Of a DNA stretch of 23,782 bases, positions 1 through 6,236 are shown in pieces (position 1 is the first letter of the stretch; the number at the start of each line of letters is the position of its first letter). The position numbers and the translations under genes are program-made. Under the pieces are notes generated by a model that made no database searches, was not told where the DNA came from, and saw nothing but the letters and a program-made list of their open reading frames with translations. Where the stretch lies: positions 1 to 23,782 of IMG/VR virus record IMGVR_UViG_3300048826_000084; one strand, 5' to 3'. This DNA is from a virus.

Positions 1-34
1 GCTTCGCACCGGGCGACGATCTCGTCCGTTGCGC

Positions 35-107
35 GCGGATGTGGCGCAGTTGGTAGCGCATCACCTTGCCAAGGTGAGGGTCGCGGGTTCGAATCCCGTC
101 ATCCGCT
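35..107 (+). tRNA. tRNA-Gly (GCC)
   Basis: The acceptor arms GCGGATG and CATCCGC pair, the T-loop is GGTTCGAATCC, and the anticodon loop reads TTGCCAA with GCC at 68-70. The 3' CCA is not encoded. It is the first of three closely spaced tRNAs that are probably co-transcribed. Bases 1-34 before it hold nothing I can identify. Confidence 0.97.
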
Positions 108-135
108 CGAAGGTGCTTGAGGCATCAATCCCAGC

Positions 136-206
136 GGTGGAGTGGCCGAGTGGTGAGGCAACGGCCTGCAAAGCCGTGCACACGGGTTCGATTCCCGTCT
201 CCACCT
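136..206 (+). tRNA. tRNA-Cys (GCA)
   Basis: The acceptor arms GGTGGAG and CTCCACC pair, the T-loop is GGTTCGATTCC, and the anticodon GCA lies at 168-170. CCA is not encoded. It lies 28 bases after tRNA-Gly and 19 bases before tRNA-Val, consistent with one transcript. Confidence 0.97.
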
Positions 207-225
207 CAAGATTTTCGAACCCCCC

Positions 226-300
226 GCGCGATTAGCTCAGCGGGAGAGCGCTTCCCTGACACGGAAGAGGTCACTGGTTCAATCCCAGTATCGCGCACCA
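226..300 (+). tRNA. tRNA-Val (GAC), attachment gene for both elements
   Basis: The acceptor arms GCGCGAT and ATCGCGC pair, the anticodon GAC is at 258-260, and the T-loop is GGTTCAATCCC. Unlike its two neighbours this gene encodes CCA (298-300). Its last 28 bases, plus CG, recur at 13744-13773, and its last 23 recur at 23322-23344. It is therefore the integration target, kept whole because each element supplies a copy of the 3' end. From memory, the Gly-Cys-Val cluster is also the phiRv2 site of M. tuberculosis. Confidence 0.97.
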
Positions 301-302
301 CG
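273..302 (+). other. attL core of element 1 (tRNA-Val 3' end)
   Basis: These 30 bases, from the T-arm of tRNA-Val to two bases past CCA, are identical to 13744-13773. The last 23 bases of the tRNA also occur at 23322-23344. This is the direct repeat expected from integration of tyrosine-recombinase elements at a tRNA 3' end. The exact crossover point cannot be read from the sequence. Confidence 0.92.
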
Positions 303-335
303 TTTGATCTGCATTAACGGTCAAATTCACCCGGG

Positions 336-356
336 TTTGCACCACATATGCACCAC
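336..356 (+). repeat. Element 1 left arm-type site pair
   Basis: Two direct copies of TGCACCAC start 11 bp apart (TGCACCAC-ATA-TGCACCAC). The whole 21 bp occurs again, identical, at 13605-13625 next to the integrase. One copy near each end of the element, in phase with the DNA helix, is the layout of integrase arm-binding sites in phage attP. Function is inferred. Confidence 0.7.
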
Positions 357-408
357 AACGTCACTGCAGGTCAGGACTCCGCACAGTATCCGTGAGGAGA
401 ACCACACA

Positions 409-927
409 GTGACGACAGCAACGAATCCCCCCGCCCTCGCTGTCATGTGCCCGGTATGCCGCGTGCAGCCGGGCCAGCCGTGCCGCGACCCACTCGGGGC
501 TATCACAGAGCGCCACCCAAACCGGCATTTCGCCTGGGACCGCGCGGGCCGGCCGCACCTGTCGGTGCCTGGTGCCACGGTGGACTTCCCCGCACCGGAA
601 GGTTCAGCCATGACAACCACCGCAGCGACCGCAATCCCCGACGTCCCGCTGCCCGCCGGCGCCGAGCACGGCGACACCTGGGAAGGACCGGGCCCGCGGC
701 GGGTCATCATGGGCCCGGACCGCCGTATCACCGACTCGGACGTGTACATCTGGACTTCGGCGATCCAACAGGCGGACGGCCAGATCGCACCGGAGAACCC
801 CGAACCGCCTCAGGTCCACATCGAGGAAACCGGAGACGTGGGCCTCAACAGCGACCAGGCGCGTGAGCTGGCCGCGGTCCTACTCGAGGCTGCCGCCGTA
901 TTGGATGGGTGGGCCGCCCGTGACTAG
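409..927 (+). CDS. Phage-type zinc-binding protein of unknown function
   Basis: The protein has 172 residues. Near the N-terminus it has CPVC, then PGQPC, then a histidine-arginine pair (HPNRH). This spacing is seen in small zinc-binding modules of many actinophage proteins. The C-terminal half contains a helical REL-AAVLLEAA stretch. I chose the GTG at 409 because GAGGAG lies just upstream; the frame stays open further left but runs into the att region. An in-frame ATG at 610, preceded by GGAAGG, could give a shorter 105-residue product lacking the Cys module. The stop overlaps the next gene. By position it corresponds to Rv2645 of phiRv2, but I cannot confirm homology. Confidence 0.7.
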   Translation: MTTATNPPALAVMCPVCRVQPGQPCRDPLGAITERHPNRHFAWDRAGRPHLSVPGATVDFPAPEGSAMTTTAATAIPDVPLPAGAEHGDTWEGPGPRRVIMGPDRRITDSDVYIWTSAIQQADGQIAPENPEPPQVHIEETGDVGLNSDQARELAAVLLEAAAVLDGWAARD

Positions 928-1201
928 GTCCCTGATCGCCGTGGTGTTGGCTGTCGGCGCCGTGTTCGGTTGGTGTGGCCCTGGGTTCGGCTCCGAGGCA
1001 TCGGTTACATCGGTTACAGCTGACCCGCCGGCGCACGCCTCTGGCCCATGCCTGTTCCAAGGCGACTGGAACTGTGACGGGCCACCCCAGTGGAACGGCC
1101 CGCTGCAGCCGACGTGGGAGGTACCGCCCTACACGTGGCCGAACAGCCGGCTGCAGTGCAACCCGTCCGCATATACCTGCTCTCCGGCTGTGCGGCCGTG
1201 A
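920..1201 (+). CDS. Small secreted cysteine-containing protein
   Basis: About 93 residues. A basic start (VTRS) is followed by a hydrophobic run (LIAVVLAVGAVFGW) and small residues, consistent with a signal peptide. The mature part is rich in Trp, Pro and Asn and contains four Cys (GPC, NCDG, LQC, TCSP), which suggests disulfides outside the cell. The GTG start overlaps the previous stop by 8 bases and its own TGA overlaps the next GTG, so the three genes look translationally coupled. I do not recognise the family. Secretion from a dormant element suggests a lysogeny-expressed cargo gene. Confidence 0.6.
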   Translation: MTRSLIAVVLAVGAVFGWCGPGFGSEASVTSVTADPPAHASGPCLFQGDWNCDGPPQWNGPLQPTWEVPPYTWPNSRLQCNPSAYTCSPAVRP

Positions 1202-1488
1202 GTGACGAGGACCGCCGTAGCGGTGGTGGTGGTGGTGGTGCGCTGCTCCTGGTGCTCGTCGTCGTGGGCGCGGTCGCGAAATATGCGATCTGGATCGCAG
1301 CGTTCTTCGGGGCGGTCTTGGTCTTCGGCGGCATCATCTCGTGGTCCTTCTACCTCGCCCGCCGCGACGACCAACGCCGAGCGGCACGGGATGAGATTGT
1401 GGCCCGCGCCGATGAACAGCACCGCCTGGTTCTGGCCGGCGACGACCGCGGCATGTACGGCGAATGGCCACCAGCGCGGATGCCGTAG
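1198..1488 (+). CDS. Small membrane protein with a glycine tract
   Basis: About 96 residues. A short acidic N-terminus (VSDEDRRS) is followed by six glycines encoded by a GGT repeat (1222-1240), then one or two hydrophobic segments (ALLLVLVVVGAVA and AAFFGAVLVFGGII). A charged cytoplasmic tail follows (RRDDQRRAARDE) and ends in MYGEWPPARMP. GTG 1198 overlaps the preceding TGA. It closes the three-gene left-arm unit. Similar small membrane proteins occur in mycobacterial phages; the role is unknown. Confidence 0.6.
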   Translation: MSDEDRRSGGGGGGALLLVLVVVGAVAKYAIWIAAFFGAVLVFGGIISWSFYLARRDDQRRAARDEIVARADEQHRLVLAGDDRGMYGEWPPARMP

Positions 1489-1533
1489 ACCGGAAATCAG
1501 ATGAATATCGGTTACGCCCCCCCGGAGCGGAAG

Positions 1534-1560
1534 CCAGGTGTGTCAGATTGATACACCTGG
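1534..1560. repeat. Inverted repeat with CAGGTGT / ACACCTG arms
   Basis: Arms CCAGGTGTGTC (1534-1544) and GATACACCTGG (1550-1560) pair with one mismatch around a 5-base centre. It lies 46 bases past the stop of the left-arm genes, so it could be a terminator without a T-tract. Its outer seven bases match the palindrome at 3244-3267, which suggests a shared protein-binding site. Confidence 0.6.
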
Positions 1561-1630
1561 TCAAGCGATCTGGCCGCGAGACTGACTATGTCGTCGGCGA
1601 AGCCCTCGGGCAGGGCGAATTTCGCCCAAG

Positions 1631-1648
1631 AAATAGGTATACCTATTT
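1631..1648. repeat. Perfect 18-bp palindrome, probable operator
   Basis: AAATAGGTA-TACCTATTT is a perfect palindrome with no spacer. Its length and dyad symmetry fit a dimeric HTH regulator. It is followed at 1654-1663 by a second perfect palindrome, AGCTATAGCT. Both lie upstream of the recombinase gene. Confidence 0.5.
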
Positions 1649-1705
1649 TCCGTAGCTATAGCTGTTGCTTGCATCGGGTTTGCAATGCACAAGGCAATGC
1701 CCAAG

Positions 1706-1734
1706 TTGCCCATATGTCCAAAATTGCGCATATG
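1706..1734 (+). repeat. Pair of 11-bp direct repeats
   Basis: TTGCCCATATG (1706-1716) and TTGCGCATATG (1724-1734) differ at one base and start 18 bp apart. They could bind a regulator or integrase, or overlap a promoter. Confidence 0.45.
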
Positions 1735-1821
1735 AGTAATCTTCAAAGTTGCTCTACCGCAGGTTAGTTCGGTTGTGTACGCTGACCGGTCATGAGCCAC
1801 CATCCTGCAATTCGGGTCTGA

Positions 1822-1847
1822 CACGAATAGTCGTGCATAGCACGAAT
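1822..1847. repeat. CACGAAT direct repeats with an inverted TCGTGC half-site
   Basis: CACGAAT occurs at 1822-1828 and 1841-1847. TCGTGC (1831-1836) pairs with GCACGA (1840-1845) around ATA. It lies 63-88 bases before the ATG at 1910, a position suited to repression of that gene. Confidence 0.45.
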
Positions 1848-1909
1848 TACATTTCGTCAGAGCGATCTGTCAACGCTATCCTGCGCCATTGTCTTTGAAA
1901 GGCTCCGCC

Positions 1910-3106
1910 ATGACCGCCAAGCCCGTTCACCCACTCTCCTATCCACTGCCCGACGCCTGGGACGCCGCCATTATCGGGTGGCTGACTTACCTGGTGGCCG
2001 CCGGCACATCGCCAGCGACACGCCGCACCCGCCGCGCCCATGTCCGTTCGGTAGCCCATGATCTCGGAATGGCCGCCCCTAACGACGTCGAGACCGCGGA
2101 TATGTTGGCTATCCTCGGCCGTCCTGCGTACTCGATCGAGCATCGTCGTGGCCTGCGGTCCAGCCTGGCGTCGTTTTATCGCTGGTGCGTATCAAAAGGC
2201 ATCGTCGACGACGACCCGACCGCGGCGCTGCCGGTGATCCGCACCCCTATCGCGGCCCCTAAGCCCGCGACTGATGAGATCTGGGCTCAGATCCTGGCCA
2301 CGGCCGACCAGCGGACCCGGCTGATGGCGCGGCTGGCGGGCGAGGCTGGGCTAAGGCGGGCTGAGGTCGCCCAGGTGCACACAGACGATCTGGTCACCAG
2401 CGCAGAGGGGTCGGAACTCATCGTGCACGGCAAGGGCGACAAGCAGCGGGTAGTGCCGGTCACGGCTACGCTGGCCGACGCGATCGCCAACTACTGTCCG
2501 TTCGGTGGCTTCCTGTTCCCCGGTCAGATCGACGGCCATATGAGCCCGGATCGTGTCGGGCACCTTGTTAGTAAAGTCATGCCGAAAGGATGGTCCATGC
2601 ACCGACTGAGGCACAGATTCGCCACTCGCGGCTATGCCGGGACCGGAAACCTTCGCGCGGTACAGGAGGTGCTCGGGCATACGAATGTGGCAACGACACA
2701 GAGATACGTTGCGGTTTCGAGCAGGGACATCCGCTCGGTATCGGAGGCGGCGGCCGGCACTGCGGAAAAGCACCTTGACCAGTCCACACCGACAGCAGCA
2801 CCCAAGAGGGCGGCCCCAGTCGACAGACACACAGTTGACTTTGAGAATGTGATCTCACGATGGGATGACGTCCTCCCTTGCGAGGTGGGCACCTTGACGA
2901 CCTACCAGGCTGCCGTGTGTAAGCGCCGGGCGAACTGGCGGCTCAACTTCCACGGCTGCACTCAAAGGCTGATGTGTGGGCACCACCTACAAGCATGGAA
3001 GCGCAGTTACCTGGCTGGCCTTCACCAGGGGCACCAGATGCAGTGCGTGCACTGCGAAAAAACGTTCGACCAGTTCGACGCCGCCTGCTCGATCACACGA
3101 CTATGA
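1910..3106 (+). CDS. Tyrosine recombinase with a cysteine-rich C-terminal extension
   Basis: The protein has 398 residues. An N-terminal core-binding region (about 15-110) precedes a XerC/D-like catalytic domain. The full residue set is visible: Arg149 (AGLRRAE), Lys175 (HGKGDK), His231-x-x-Arg234 (HRLR), His257 (LGHTN) and Tyr266 (TQRYVAV), so it should be active. A linker and an unusual tail (about 310-398) follow, with Cys324, 337, 350, 356, 379 and 382 plus His358/359, resembling a zinc-binding domain. ATG 1910 has GAAAGG upstream; a TTG at 1889 is less likely. It is not the att-adjacent integrase. Its position corresponds to Rv2646 of phiRv2 as I remember it. Its target is unknown; related palindromes flank it. 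Confidence 0.88.
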   Translation: MTAKPVHPLSYPLPDAWDAAIIGWLTYLVAAGTSPATRRTRRAHVRSVAHDLGMAAPNDVETADMLAILGRPAYSIEHRRGLRSSLASFYRWCVSKGIVDDDPTAALPVIRTPIAAPKPATDEIWAQILATADQRTRLMARLAGEAGLRRAEVAQVHTDDLVTSAEGSELIVHGKGDKQRVVPVTATLADAIANYCPFGGFLFPGQIDGHMSPDRVGHLVSKVMPKGWSMHRLRHRFATRGYAGTGNLRAVQEVLGHTNVATTQRYVAVSSRDIRSVSEAAAGTAEKHLDQSTPTAAPKRAAPVDRHTVDFENVISRWDDVLPCEVGTLTTYQAAVCKRRANWRLNFHGCTQRLMCGHHLQAWKRSYLAGLHQGHQMQCVHCEKTFDQFDAACSITRL

Positions 3107-3171
3107 CCACCGAGCGATACACCGCGGTCTACGACGACGAAATCCGCGCAGCGGCGGCATTCGCGTGGTGA
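3085..3171 (+). pseudogene. Remnant of a tyrosine recombinase C-terminus
   Basis: In a different frame from the preceding recombinase, this stretch encodes LLDHTTMTTERYTAVYDDEI followed by RAAAAFAW and a stop. That is the usual end of an actinobacterial tyrosine recombinase, including the nucleophilic tyrosine context (TERYTAV). No start codon or catalytic body belongs to it. The likely reading is that the Cys-rich tail replaced or was inserted into an older integrase end, leaving this fossil. Without alignments this stays an inference, but the motif is clear. Confidence 0.65.
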
Positions 3172-3243
3172 GTTGTTAGGCAAACACCTAAAAACACAGG
3201 TCAGATACTCCCGCTTATTGTGCAGGGCTTCAGGGACTCAATC

Positions 3244-3267
3244 CAGGTGTCCGAAATCGGACACCTG
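3244..3267. terminator. Perfect palindrome between convergent genes, terminator or operator
   Basis: CAGGTGTCCG (3244-3253), AAAT, CGGACACCTG (3258-3267) form a perfect 10-bp stem. It sits between the plus-strand recombinase and the minus-strand gene ending at 3302, where a bidirectional terminator would be expected. It has no T-tract, which is common in mycobacteria. The outer CAGGTGT/ACACCTG matches the repeat at 1534-1560. The rest of the 3172-3301 gap holds a looser ACACCT...AGGT pair at about 3184-3201. Confidence 0.6.
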
Positions 3268-3301
3268 AACCCCTGCGGAGCCTACGGGATCGGGAACACA
3301 A

Positions 3302-3661
3302 TCACTCGTCTTCGTCATCGGGATACGCCGAGATATCCGGCCTGATCGGATCGACGACCGGCGAAACTGTGCGCTCGACAACATCATCCGGTGTCACCAG
3401 CCACCATGAACCCGGCGCGTTCCCCGGCCGCATGTGCTCCGGCAAGCGAATCTCCCCACTGCCCATGCCCAGCTGCGATGCCGACACAGTCACCGCCTCA
3501 CCCGCATCGAGCGCGTTAAGCAGGTGCCTCGATCGAAGGAAAAAGGCAGCGCCCGGATTCTGCGGGTCCGCCGCCGTCGTGCGGGACCGCGCGGCCCGCT
3601 CCCGCTCACGCCGCAACAGACTCTGGTAGATGCCGGGCACATGAACACTCTGACTAGCCAA
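3302..3661 (-). CDS. Hypothetical protein after the large terminase gene
   Basis: 119 residues, with no family recognised. The N-terminal third is basic (LLRRERERAARSRTT), the middle has FFLRSRHLLNAL, and the C-terminus is acidic (YPDDEDE). The ATG overlaps the end of the large terminase gene by 8 bases, so it is in the packaging operon. In most phages the portal gene follows TerL. This protein is far too short for a portal and shows no portal features. It could be a packaging accessory factor. Confidence 0.65.
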   Translation of the reverse strand: MASQSVHVPGIYQSLLRRERERAARSRTTAADPQNPGAAFFLRSRHLLNALDAGEAVTVSASQLGMGSGEIRLPEHMRPGNAPGSWWLVTPDDVVERTVSPVVDPIRPDISAYPDDEDE

Positions 3662-5375
3662 GTGCTCCTCCTCTGACTCGTGCGATGACTGCTTTCTTGC
3701 GTCGCGCTCCCAGGCCGGCGGACAGCGCGTCCAGGCGGGCTTTCCACGCCATTATCGCAGCGTAGGCGGCATCAATCTTGTCCGGCGACTCCGGATATGC
3801 CTTGTACAGCAGATAGCCCGCCCTCATCGCCCGCCGGCGCGCGTTCAACACATGCCGTGTGAGCGCGGCCGACCCGTCATGCGTACACACGCCGTTCTCA
3901 ATCGCCTGGCCGAGGGTTGCCACGGCGAGGATCGCGGCGGTGTGTTTCCCGGTCGGCCACGCCGAGATCGGCTGCCGTTGAGTAGCCCGCACTTTCAAGC
4001 GACCGCCGTACTTGGCTTCCCACTTCGCGGTGATCTCCGTCCAACCCGACGGGTCAGCATAGAAACCGACCACCTTGAAGCGTTGGAACGCCAACTGCAC
4101 CGCGGCCTCAACCTCAGCGATAGGCGGTGTCCATGCGATTGTGGTGTCACCGGTGGCCTTGCGCTCGGTGGTCGTCTTCTCCCGCCGCGGCGGCTCCCAC
4201 ACCGACTTGTCGCCGATCTCAAACAGATGGCCGTCCCGCACCCGGCAGCCGATCAAAGCTGTAGCGTCCGCTTTGCCCTTCATGCGGCCAGTCGAACCGT
4301 CGAAGCCGAGCGTGATCGTGTCACCGTCATGCACGACGGTGTCGACCGCAGCGCAGGCCAACCATTGTGGCGACGTCACCCACGCATCCGATGCATGAGT
4401 GATCTGGTTCAAGTAGTAGCGGCGCGCATCCTGCGGATCGGTGTCGGGATCCCAGTACTCGGCCACGATCCGATCCAGGTTGACCCATCCGCCGTTATCG
4501 TCGGCGCTCTCCCCGTACGCGAACCGCAAACCTTCCCGCAGCGACTCGTAATCGTCGGGGTCGGTGTCTGCCGGGGCTTCGCGGTGATCGAACAGCAGCC
4601 CAGACGACTTAAGCTGTCCCGCGGTCTGCGCTTGGTATGCCTTCCACGAGTTTTCGGCTACCGACCCCTCGCCAGGAAGATAGGCGTTCGGGGTCTCGAC
4701 GCTGCAACCGTTGACCTTCGCCAAGTTTCGGCGGATCGTGCCAGCCAGCTTCCGGCCGCCATTCGTCGGGGTCCACGACTCCGTTTGATCGCAGGCAGTG
4801 AACACCGGCCGGAAACCCTCACGGCTCAACCCCGCAGACGTCGCCGCCTCGATCCGGCCACGCGGGAAACTGATGAAAGTTTCCATCGGATCGACCTTGT
4901 ACTTCGCGATCAGCTTCGGGCTCGAGCGCACCATGTCCAGACACGGCTCCCACGTGTTGGCCGTGGAATCCTCTGACACGGAGACGATTTGCACCTTCGG
5001 CTTGATCCCGGTCTTAACCCACGGCTTGCCGACCGGGCGCCCGTTGGCGTCCCAACCATCGAGCACGACCGGACCGAACGCCTCCACAATGCACAACGCC
5101 GCAACGATCGGACTTTTCCCCCAGCCTTTGCTCCGCGACAACACCGCACGCCGAATCAACCTGCCGTTGTTGACCGTCCGGCCGACAACGGCGCCACCCT
5201 GAAAGCGCGGATCAACCTCGTACAACTCCAAGACGAACTGCGCCTGCTCGCGGGTCAGGATGAGCGTATCGCCCGTCGCCGGCCCGTCGACCACCGTCAG
5301 ATAGTCCCGGATCCACGCCAGCACCCCTCGCCCCAGCGTCGGCCGCTCACCCGGTGTCGATGGCTTCCAAGGCAA
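3654..5375 (-). CDS. Phage terminase large subunit (TerL)
   Basis: 573 residues, full length for the family. This is the motor ATPase and nuclease that cuts concatemeric DNA and drives it into procapsids. The N-terminal ATPase has a Walker A-like SRSKGWGKS (80-88, Lys87) and a Walker B region FTACDQTESW with Asp196 and Glu199. The nuclease domain starts near GFDGS (Asp359), with a second acidic site at FYADPSGW (Asp441) and a helical C-terminus (AAYAAIMAWKARLD). No frameshift is visible, so it is probably functional. It starts one or two bases after the TerS stop and overlaps the next gene. A complete TerL without a portal or capsid nearby is unusual. Confidence 0.93.
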   Translation of the reverse strand: MPWKPSTPGERPTLGRGVLAWIRDYLTVVDGPATGDTLILTREQAQFVLELYEVDPRFQGGAVVGRTVNNGRLIRRAVLSRSKGWGKSPIVAALCIVEAFGPVVLDGWDANGRPVGKPWVKTGIKPKVQIVSVSEDSTANTWEPCLDMVRSSPKLIAKYKVDPMETFISFPRGRIEAATSAGLSREGFRPVFTACDQTESWTPTNGGRKLAGTIRRNLAKVNGCSVETPNAYLPGEGSVAENSWKAYQAQTAGQLKSSGLLFDHREAPADTDPDDYESLREGLRFAYGESADDNGGWVNLDRIVAEYWDPDTDPQDARRYYLNQITHASDAWVTSPQWLACAAVDTVVHDGDTITLGFDGSTGRMKGKADATALIGCRVRDGHLFEIGDKSVWEPPRREKTTTERKATGDTTIAWTPPIAEVEAAVQLAFQRFKVVGFYADPSGWTEITAKWEAKYGGRLKVRATQRQPISAWPTGKHTAAILAVATLGQAIENGVCTHDGSAALTRHVLNARRRAMRAGYLLYKAYPESPDKIDAAYAAIMAWKARLDALSAGLGARRKKAVIARVRGGALG

Positions 5376-5376
5376 C

Positions 5377-5856
5377 TCATTTACCTACCAGCCGCGGGAA
5401 ACCCGCGAAGTCGTCACCGTCGCCCGCTTCCGAACTGTGCTGCTGTGGCGTGCTCTCGTCCTCATCCGGCGCGTAGGTGATCTTCAGCCGGGCCCGATCC
5501 TCCGCGGTCGCGCCCATCTTCGCCACCCGCAAACGCAACTCGCCCATCATGCTCAGGTCACCATCACCCCACACCCGTGCGTGGATCAGCGCGGTATCCA
5601 TCAGGAAATCCCAATCGGTTGACCGGAATCGGTCGGCCATCGGCTCGGCCGCCCAGTTCGCCCACCACCGCTTCGTCGCCGCCGGCCACACAAACCGGAC
5701 CTTCTTGCCGGCCTTGCCAGGCAGGTACAGCACCGGCAGCGGAGGCTGCCGAACAGCATCCGCGACAAACACCTTCGTGCCGGCGGACCGGGCCTTCGCC
5801 CGGCCATGACCGGCCAGCTGGTCAACGTCCTTCGGGGTCGGTCCCTTACCCGCCAC
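5377..5856 (-). CDS. Phage terminase small subunit (TerS)
   Basis: 159 residues. TerS recognises the packaging site and recruits TerL. The N-terminus (MAGKGPTPK) is typical of actinophage TerS proteins. The middle contains WPAATKRWWANWA and a helical segment around the DTALIHARVWGDG stretch, followed by ELRLRVAKMGATAEDRARL, which fits the P27-like group. The C-terminus is acidic and disordered. The call rests on these features and on the gene lying directly upstream of TerL. It differs strongly from the TerS-like protein of element 2 at 16575-16916. Confidence 0.82.
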   Translation of the reverse strand: MAGKGPTPKDVDQLAGHGRAKARSAGTKVFVADAVRQPPLPVLYLPGKAGKKVRFVWPAATKRWWANWAAEPMADRFRSTDWDFLMDTALIHARVWGDGDLSMMGELRLRVAKMGATAEDRARLKITYAPDEDESTPQQHSSEAGDGDDFAGFPRLVGK

Positions 5857-6224
5857 AGCTACCCCTCTCCGCAGCCGCCGCCGGGGTTTTTAGTGGGGCC
5901 ACTAATAACCTCGCTACCAGCGGTAAGACTGTCCCGAATCCGCCGAAACGGCGCCGCTCCCGGCCCTGTGCGACCGTGTTTGCTGGGATCGCCAGACCCG
6001 GGCAGATCGCTAGCCACAGAGCGTTCCGCATGCGGCGTGGGCCCGGGGGAGGCGGTGGGTGCCGGGGGGTCTGACCTGCGGTTATGGTGACCGTGGGTGA
6101 TGGTGACCGGTGCCCGGTCGCATGGTGGACGTCAGCCGGTTGGGGCGTCGGGTGTGTGCTGGTGATGGTTGACGTCAGCCGTGCGCCGGCGGGGGTCGTC
6201 ACCATTTCAGGCCGGCGGGGGTCG
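5857..6224. other. Gap between HNH and TerS genes, candidate packaging site
   Basis: About 370 bases with open frames on both strands but no convincing gene. In HK97-like phages an HNH gene and TerS flank or adjoin the cos site, so this is the likeliest place for one. It contains an inverted repeat at 5890-5905, a G-rich stretch around 6038-6070, and four copies of ATGGTGAC in two opposed pairs: plus at 6084 and 6100, minus at 6198-6205 and 6224-6231. A GCAGGTCAGA motif lies on the minus strand at 6070-6079. No overhang sequence can be identified by eye. Confidence 0.4.
5890..5905. repeat. Inverted repeat upstream of TerS
   Basis: TTAGTGG (5890-5896), GG, CCACTAA (5899-5905). It lies 34-49 bases upstream of the TerS start codon, where an operator for the packaging genes or a TerS-binding site would be plausible. 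Confidence 0.45.
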
Positions 6225-6236
6225 TCACCATTTCAG
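6185..6236. repeat. Tandem 26-bp duplication across the HNH stop codon
   Basis: Bases 6185-6210 and 6211-6236 are identical. The right-hand unit contains the end of the HNH gene (GLKW and stop) and the left-hand unit repeats it beyond the stop. Each unit also carries one of the four ATGGTGAC copies. It looks like a recent slippage duplication. Confidence 0.8.

Larger units (their letters stand above)
1489..1909 (+). promoter_or_regulatory. AT-rich control region ahead of the first recombinase
   Basis: About 420 bases with no convincing gene and clearly more A+T than its surroundings. It holds, in order, an 11-bp inverted repeat (1534-1560), an 18-bp perfect palindrome (1631-1648), the palindrome AGCTATAGCT (1654-1663), two 11-bp direct repeats (1706-1734) and a CACGA/TCGTG cluster (1822-1847). 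It probably contains the promoter and operators for the gene at 1910. I cannot fix a promoter: TTGCCC at 1706 with CATATG 17 bases on is only a weak candidate. Confidence 0.6.

Noticed and set aside
29-317. Two ORFs over the tRNA cluster
   Set aside because: They overlap three clear tRNAs and have no ribosome sites.
1222-1240. GGT repeat as a phase-variable tract
   Set aside because: A trinucleotide repeat cannot shift the frame; it only encodes a glycine run.
1464-1655. 63-residue plus-strand ORF in the control region
   Set aside because: It overlaps the end of the membrane protein gene and two palindromes, with no ribosome site or recognisable features.
3852-4976. 374-residue plus-strand ORF opposite the large terminase
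   Set aside because: It lies wholly inside TerL on the other strand, has an Arg/Pro-rich shadow composition, and no domain.
5846-6205. 119-residue minus-strand ORF between HNH and TerS
   Set aside because: Pro/Thr/Arg-rich without ribosome site or coupling; it includes the repeat cluster. I treat this stretch as non-coding.
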